Shown: positions 61,712 to 64,000 of the stretch, piece by piece
Position numbering within the stretch: position 1 is the stretch's first letter
Layout: each line of letters starts with the position of its first letter
Assembly (NCBI RefSeq): GCF_011044155.1
Contig: NZ_CP049056.1
Span: 124,001-188,000 of the forward strand
Reading direction: 5' to 3'
Length of the DNA stretch: 64,000 nt
DNA from: Pikeienuella piscinae
GTDB lineage: Bacteria > Pseudomonadota > Alphaproteobacteria > Rhodobacterales > Rhodobacteraceae
Position numbers and translations under genes: made by a program
The notes under the pieces: model-generated
What the model was told of the DNA's origin: nothing
The model's input: only the letters and a program-made list of their open reading frames with translations
The model's database searches: none

Positions 61712-62782
61712 TCAGCCTCGCCGCCGCCGGCGGCCTTCGCGTGCGCCGCCCTCGCCCGGAGCGGCGGCGACCTTGTTGAAGCGGATCCAATCGGCGCCCG
61801 AGGCGTCGTTGTTGAGCAGGAAATTCGCGGCCTTTATCGCCTCGACCTCTTTCGACGGCGTGGCGGAGGCGGCGCCGAGGCCGATGAGTGGGGCGAGCGC
61901 CTTCGGGTCGATCCCATCGGGCACGACGATCCCGAGCGCGGCGAGTTCGGCGATCCGCGCTTCGATCTTCTTCGCGCTCGCCCCCGGCTGCACCGGGTTC
62001 ATGATCGCCGAGGTCATCCCCGCCGCCGCCGCCATCGGCAGGAAGGCGTTGTTGATTCCGTGCCGGTTCGGCAGCCCGAAGGAGATGTTGGAGGCGCCGC
62101 AGGTGGTGTTGACGCCCAACTCGTCACGAAGCCGGCGCACCAGCGTGAAGACCTGATGGCCGGCGGTCGCCATCGCCCCGATCGGCATCACCAGCGGATC
62201 CACCACGATGTCATGCGCCGGAATGCCGAAATCGGCGGCGCGCTCGACAATCTTCTTCGCCACCGCGAAACGCACGTCCGGGTCTTCAGAGATGCCGGTG
62301 TCGTCATTCGAGATCGCGACGACCGGCACGTTGTATTTCTTCACCAGCGGCAGGACGAGCTCCAGTCGCTCCTCCTCGCCGGTGACGGAGTTGAGGAGAG
62401 GGCGGCCGTGGGCGGTCTCCAGCCCGTTCTTCAGCGCGCCGGGGACCGAGCTGTCGATGCAGAGCGGCACGTCGACCAGCCCCTGCACGCGGGCCACCAT
62501 TTCCTTCATCAGCGCCGGTTCGACGAAATTATTGTCGGCGTAGCGCGGGTCTTCGGCCATTTTGTTGGAGAACACCGCGCCGGAGTTGATGTCCAGCACC
62601 GCCGCGCCGCAAGCGACCTGCTCCAGCGCGTCCCGCTCGACGGAGGAGAAATCGCCGGCCTCCAGCTCCGCCGCCAGCTTCTTGCGGCCGGTCGGATTGA
62701 TCCGTTCGCCAATCACACAGAACGGCTGATCGAAGCCAATGATTACGGTCTTCGTCCTGGATTCGACGACAGTGCGGGTCAT
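61712..62782 (-). CDS. Methyltetrahydrofolate methyltransferase (corrinoid-linked, MtgD/AcsE-like)
   Basis: The 356-residue protein is a pterin-binding TIM barrel: VIGERINPTGRKKLAAEL, AAVLDINSGAV, PLCIDSSVPGALKNGL, LLNSVTGEEERL, VVAISNDDTGIS, and TTCGASNISFGLPNRHGINNAFLP. It would move methyl groups between methyl-cobalamin and tetrahydrofolate. It ends with a Gly/Arg-rich tail (GGAREGRRRRRG), as does the RamA-like protein. It follows the MetF-like gene after 38 bp. Its methyl donor in this organism is unknown. Confidence 0.88.
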   Translation of the reverse strand: MTRTVVESRTKTVIIGFDQPFCVIGERINPTGRKKLAAELEAGDFSSVERDALEQVACGAAVLDINSGAVFSNKMAEDPRYADNNFVEPALMKEMVARVQGLVDVPLCIDSSVPGALKNGLETAHGRPLLNSVTGEEERLELVLPLVKKYNVPVVAISNDDTGISEDPDVRFAVAKKIVERAADFGIPAHDIVVDPLVMPIGAMATAGHQVFTLVRRLRDELGVNTTCGASNISFGLPNRHGINNAFLPMAAAAGMTSAIMNPVQPGASAKKIEARIAELAALGIVVPDGIDPKALAPLIGLGAASATPSKEVEAIKAANFLLNNDASGADWIRFNKVAAAPGEGGAREGRRRRRG

Positions 62783-62820
62783 AAGGCGTTCTGCTTTCTG
62801 CGGCTGGGCGGGATCGGGAG

Positions 62821-63762
62821 TCAGCCGGTGGCTGCGAGCGGACGCGAGCCGCCGAAAACCCCGGTGAATTCGGCGGTCCTGGTGATGCCGCCGAGTGGGA
62901 AGAAATGGACGTTGGTGATGTTGAAGCCGGGATGCGCCGCCGTGTGCTCCGCGAGATCGGTGAGGAACTTCTCCGGCGTGAACGGGGTCATCAGCTTGGT
63001 CACGTCCGAGGCGCGGCGCTGCAGGACGCGAAGCGAAGGGCCGACGCCGCAGGCCAGTGCGAAACGGATCAACGTCTGAAGCTTGGCCGGGCCGGCGACC
63101 CCGATATGGATCGGCAGCGCGACGCCTTCCGCGCGCAGCATGTCGGCCCATTCGATGACCGGCGCGGCCTCGAAGCAGAACTGCGTGGCGATGGCCATTT
63201 CGGCGTCGGTGCGGCTGGCGAAATCCGCCTTCCAGCGCAGCGCCTGCATCGCGCGAACGCCGGAGCCGTCCGGGTCGATATCGCGATTGCCCTCCGGGTG
63301 GCCGGCGACATGGAGGCGTTTGAAGCCGGCCTCGTCGAAAAGCCCGGTCTCGATCAACTGCATGGAATCGCTGAAATCGCCCTTCGGCGCGTCGAGTCCG
63401 CCGGCGAGAAGAAGCGCCTGATCGACGCCCGCCTCGCCCTGGTAGCGGGCGATCCAATCTCCGAGCATGGCCCGGTCGCGGATGATCCGGGCCGGGAAAT
63501 GCGGCATCACCGGGAAGCCCTCGGCGCGAATCCTCTTCGCCGTCGCGACCATGTCCTCGATCGGCGTGCCGTCGATATGGGCGATGTAGACGCGGGTGTC
63601 GGCGGGCAGAAGGGTGCGGAAATCCTCGATCTTCTCGGCGGTGCGCGGCATCACTTCGATCGAGAACCCGTCGAGCAGCGCGGCGGCGGCCGCTCCCACG
63701 GGCGCGAGGTTCGCGGGCGCGGCGGTCTGGCGGTGGGCAAACAGGTTCAGGATCTTCGCCAT
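62821..63762 (-). CDS. Methylenetetrahydrofolate reductase family protein
   Basis: The 313-residue protein has the MTHFR-type barrel (FSIEVMPRT; VYIAHIDGTPIEDMVATAKRIRAEGFPVMPHFPARII; DQALLLAGGLDAPKGDFSDSM; KRLHVAGHPEGNRDI; ATQFCFEAAP; PIHIGVAGPAKLQTLIRFA). It differs from housekeeping MetF and resembles the version found with corrinoid methyltransferases in marine alphaproteobacteria. It would interconvert methylene- and methyl-tetrahydrofolate. The start at 63762 precedes AKILNLFAH. Confidence 0.85.
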   Translation of the reverse strand: MAKILNLFAHRQTAAPANLAPVGAAAAALLDGFSIEVMPRTAEKIEDFRTLLPADTRVYIAHIDGTPIEDMVATAKRIRAEGFPVMPHFPARIIRDRAMLGDWIARYQGEAGVDQALLLAGGLDAPKGDFSDSMQLIETGLFDEAGFKRLHVAGHPEGNRDIDPDGSGVRAMQALRWKADFASRTDAEMAIATQFCFEAAPVIEWADMLRAEGVALPIHIGVAGPAKLQTLIRFALACGVGPSLRVLQRRASDVTKLMTPFTPEKFLTDLAEHTAAHPGFNITNVHFFPLGGITRTAEFTGVFGGSRPLAATG

Positions 63763-63784
63763 CAGAATCAAATCCCTATCAGGG

Positions 63785-64000
63785 TCAACGCGCTTCGGTC
63801 CATCCGTCATTTGCGATCAGGGCGCGGACGCGGTCCTGATCGTACTCCGCCTCCAGCCGCGCGGCCTCGGCCGCGGCGACCGTTTCGTCATCGGCGCCCG
63901 CCACCTCGACCGGCGTCGCCTTGCGCCATTCAGCGAGATAGGCGTCTTCGCCCTTTGCGCCGATCTTCATCGCGCATCGGTCGATCGCCTGGACAAAACG
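63785..64000 (-). CDS. 'Virulence factor' domain protein, C-terminal part (5' truncated by window)
   Basis: The frame stays open to the last base, so the gene starts beyond the window; 71 residues are visible. They match the C-terminal half of the small Pfam 'Virulence factor' domain, about 100-110 residues, with the segment RFVQAIDRCAMKIGAKGEDA, YLAEWRKATP and AARLEAEYD. Despite its name, I recall this domain next to MetF-like and methyltransferase genes in roseobacters; it likely works with them. It ends 22 bp before the MetF-like gene. Confidence 0.8.
   Translation of the reverse strand, partial: RFVQAIDRCAMKIGAKGEDAYLAEWRKATPVEVAGADDETVAAAEAARLEAEYDQDRVRALIANDGWTEAR

Overview
The window is dense, G+C-rich bacterial DNA. 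It looks like an alphaproteobacterium of the Rhodobacterales (Rhodobacteraceae/Paracoccaceae) type. The evidence is a VPLPA-CTERM sorting signal, TRAP and dipeptide ABC transporters, an alphaproteobacterial-type RNase P RNA, an rpmH-rnpA-yidD-ttcA block, an Anbu proteasome operon, and a MetF-like/methyltetrahydrofolate methyltransferase/'virulence factor' domain trio that I recall from roseobacters. I cannot name the genus. I see no tRNA, rRNA, insertion sequence, prophage or CRISPR array. Most of the window is chromosomal-style operons joined by 4-bp ATGA/GTGA overlaps.

Layout. 1-701: 3' end of a CHAT-domain protease-like gene. 716-6829: an IclR regulator divergent from a self-sufficient CYP116-type P450 and a DctPQM TRAP transporter. 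6845-13228 (minus): a dipeptide/oligopeptide ABC operon ending in a mandelate-racemase-type enolase. 13360-16605: a crotonase, a phospholipase D-like protein and a VPLPA-CTERM surface protein. 16888-22715 (minus): DprE2-like, DprE1-like, GtrA and HAD-UbiA genes plus a large polytopic membrane protein, which together read as a polyprenyl-phospho-arabinose (or similar pentose) pathway. 23187-28448: a FadE-like acyl-CoA dehydrogenase, a 59-aa small ORF, a CoA-transferase and PdxH. 28480-42205: housekeeping and accessory genes (SelO, SDR, DUF2254, cytochrome P460, CorC-type, ProC, UPF0173, two small secreted proteins, TadA, RluB, amidase, APC-like permease).

42217-42645: rnpB with a clear promoter and a possible 37-aa membrane peptide gene beside it. 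42872-46438 (minus): TVP38, mercuric-reductase-like flavoprotein and histidine kinase. 46628-48356: rpmH-rnpA-yidD-ttcA with a clear promoter. 48435-50364: amidase and Mug. 50419-54361: the Anbu operon (ATP-grasp, alpha-E, transglutaminase, Anbu). 54463-60421: aldo/keto reductase, sulfotransferase, RamA-like corrinoid activator, a divergent type II dehydroquinase-like protein and a DMT transporter. 60561-61472: a DUF6428/ArsR divergent pair with two matching operators. 61712-64000 (minus): the methyl-transfer trio.

The most interesting points are the HAD-UbiA/DprE arabinose-donor operon in a Gram-negative, the arsenite-type ArsR/DUF6428 pair (both with terminal CC pairs, with twin 7-6-7 operators), the dehydroquinase homologue that has lost three active-site residues, and the shared arginine-rich C-terminal tails on two physically separate corrinoid methyl-transfer proteins. 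All functional calls are from reading sequence and recalled family knowledge; no database search was run.
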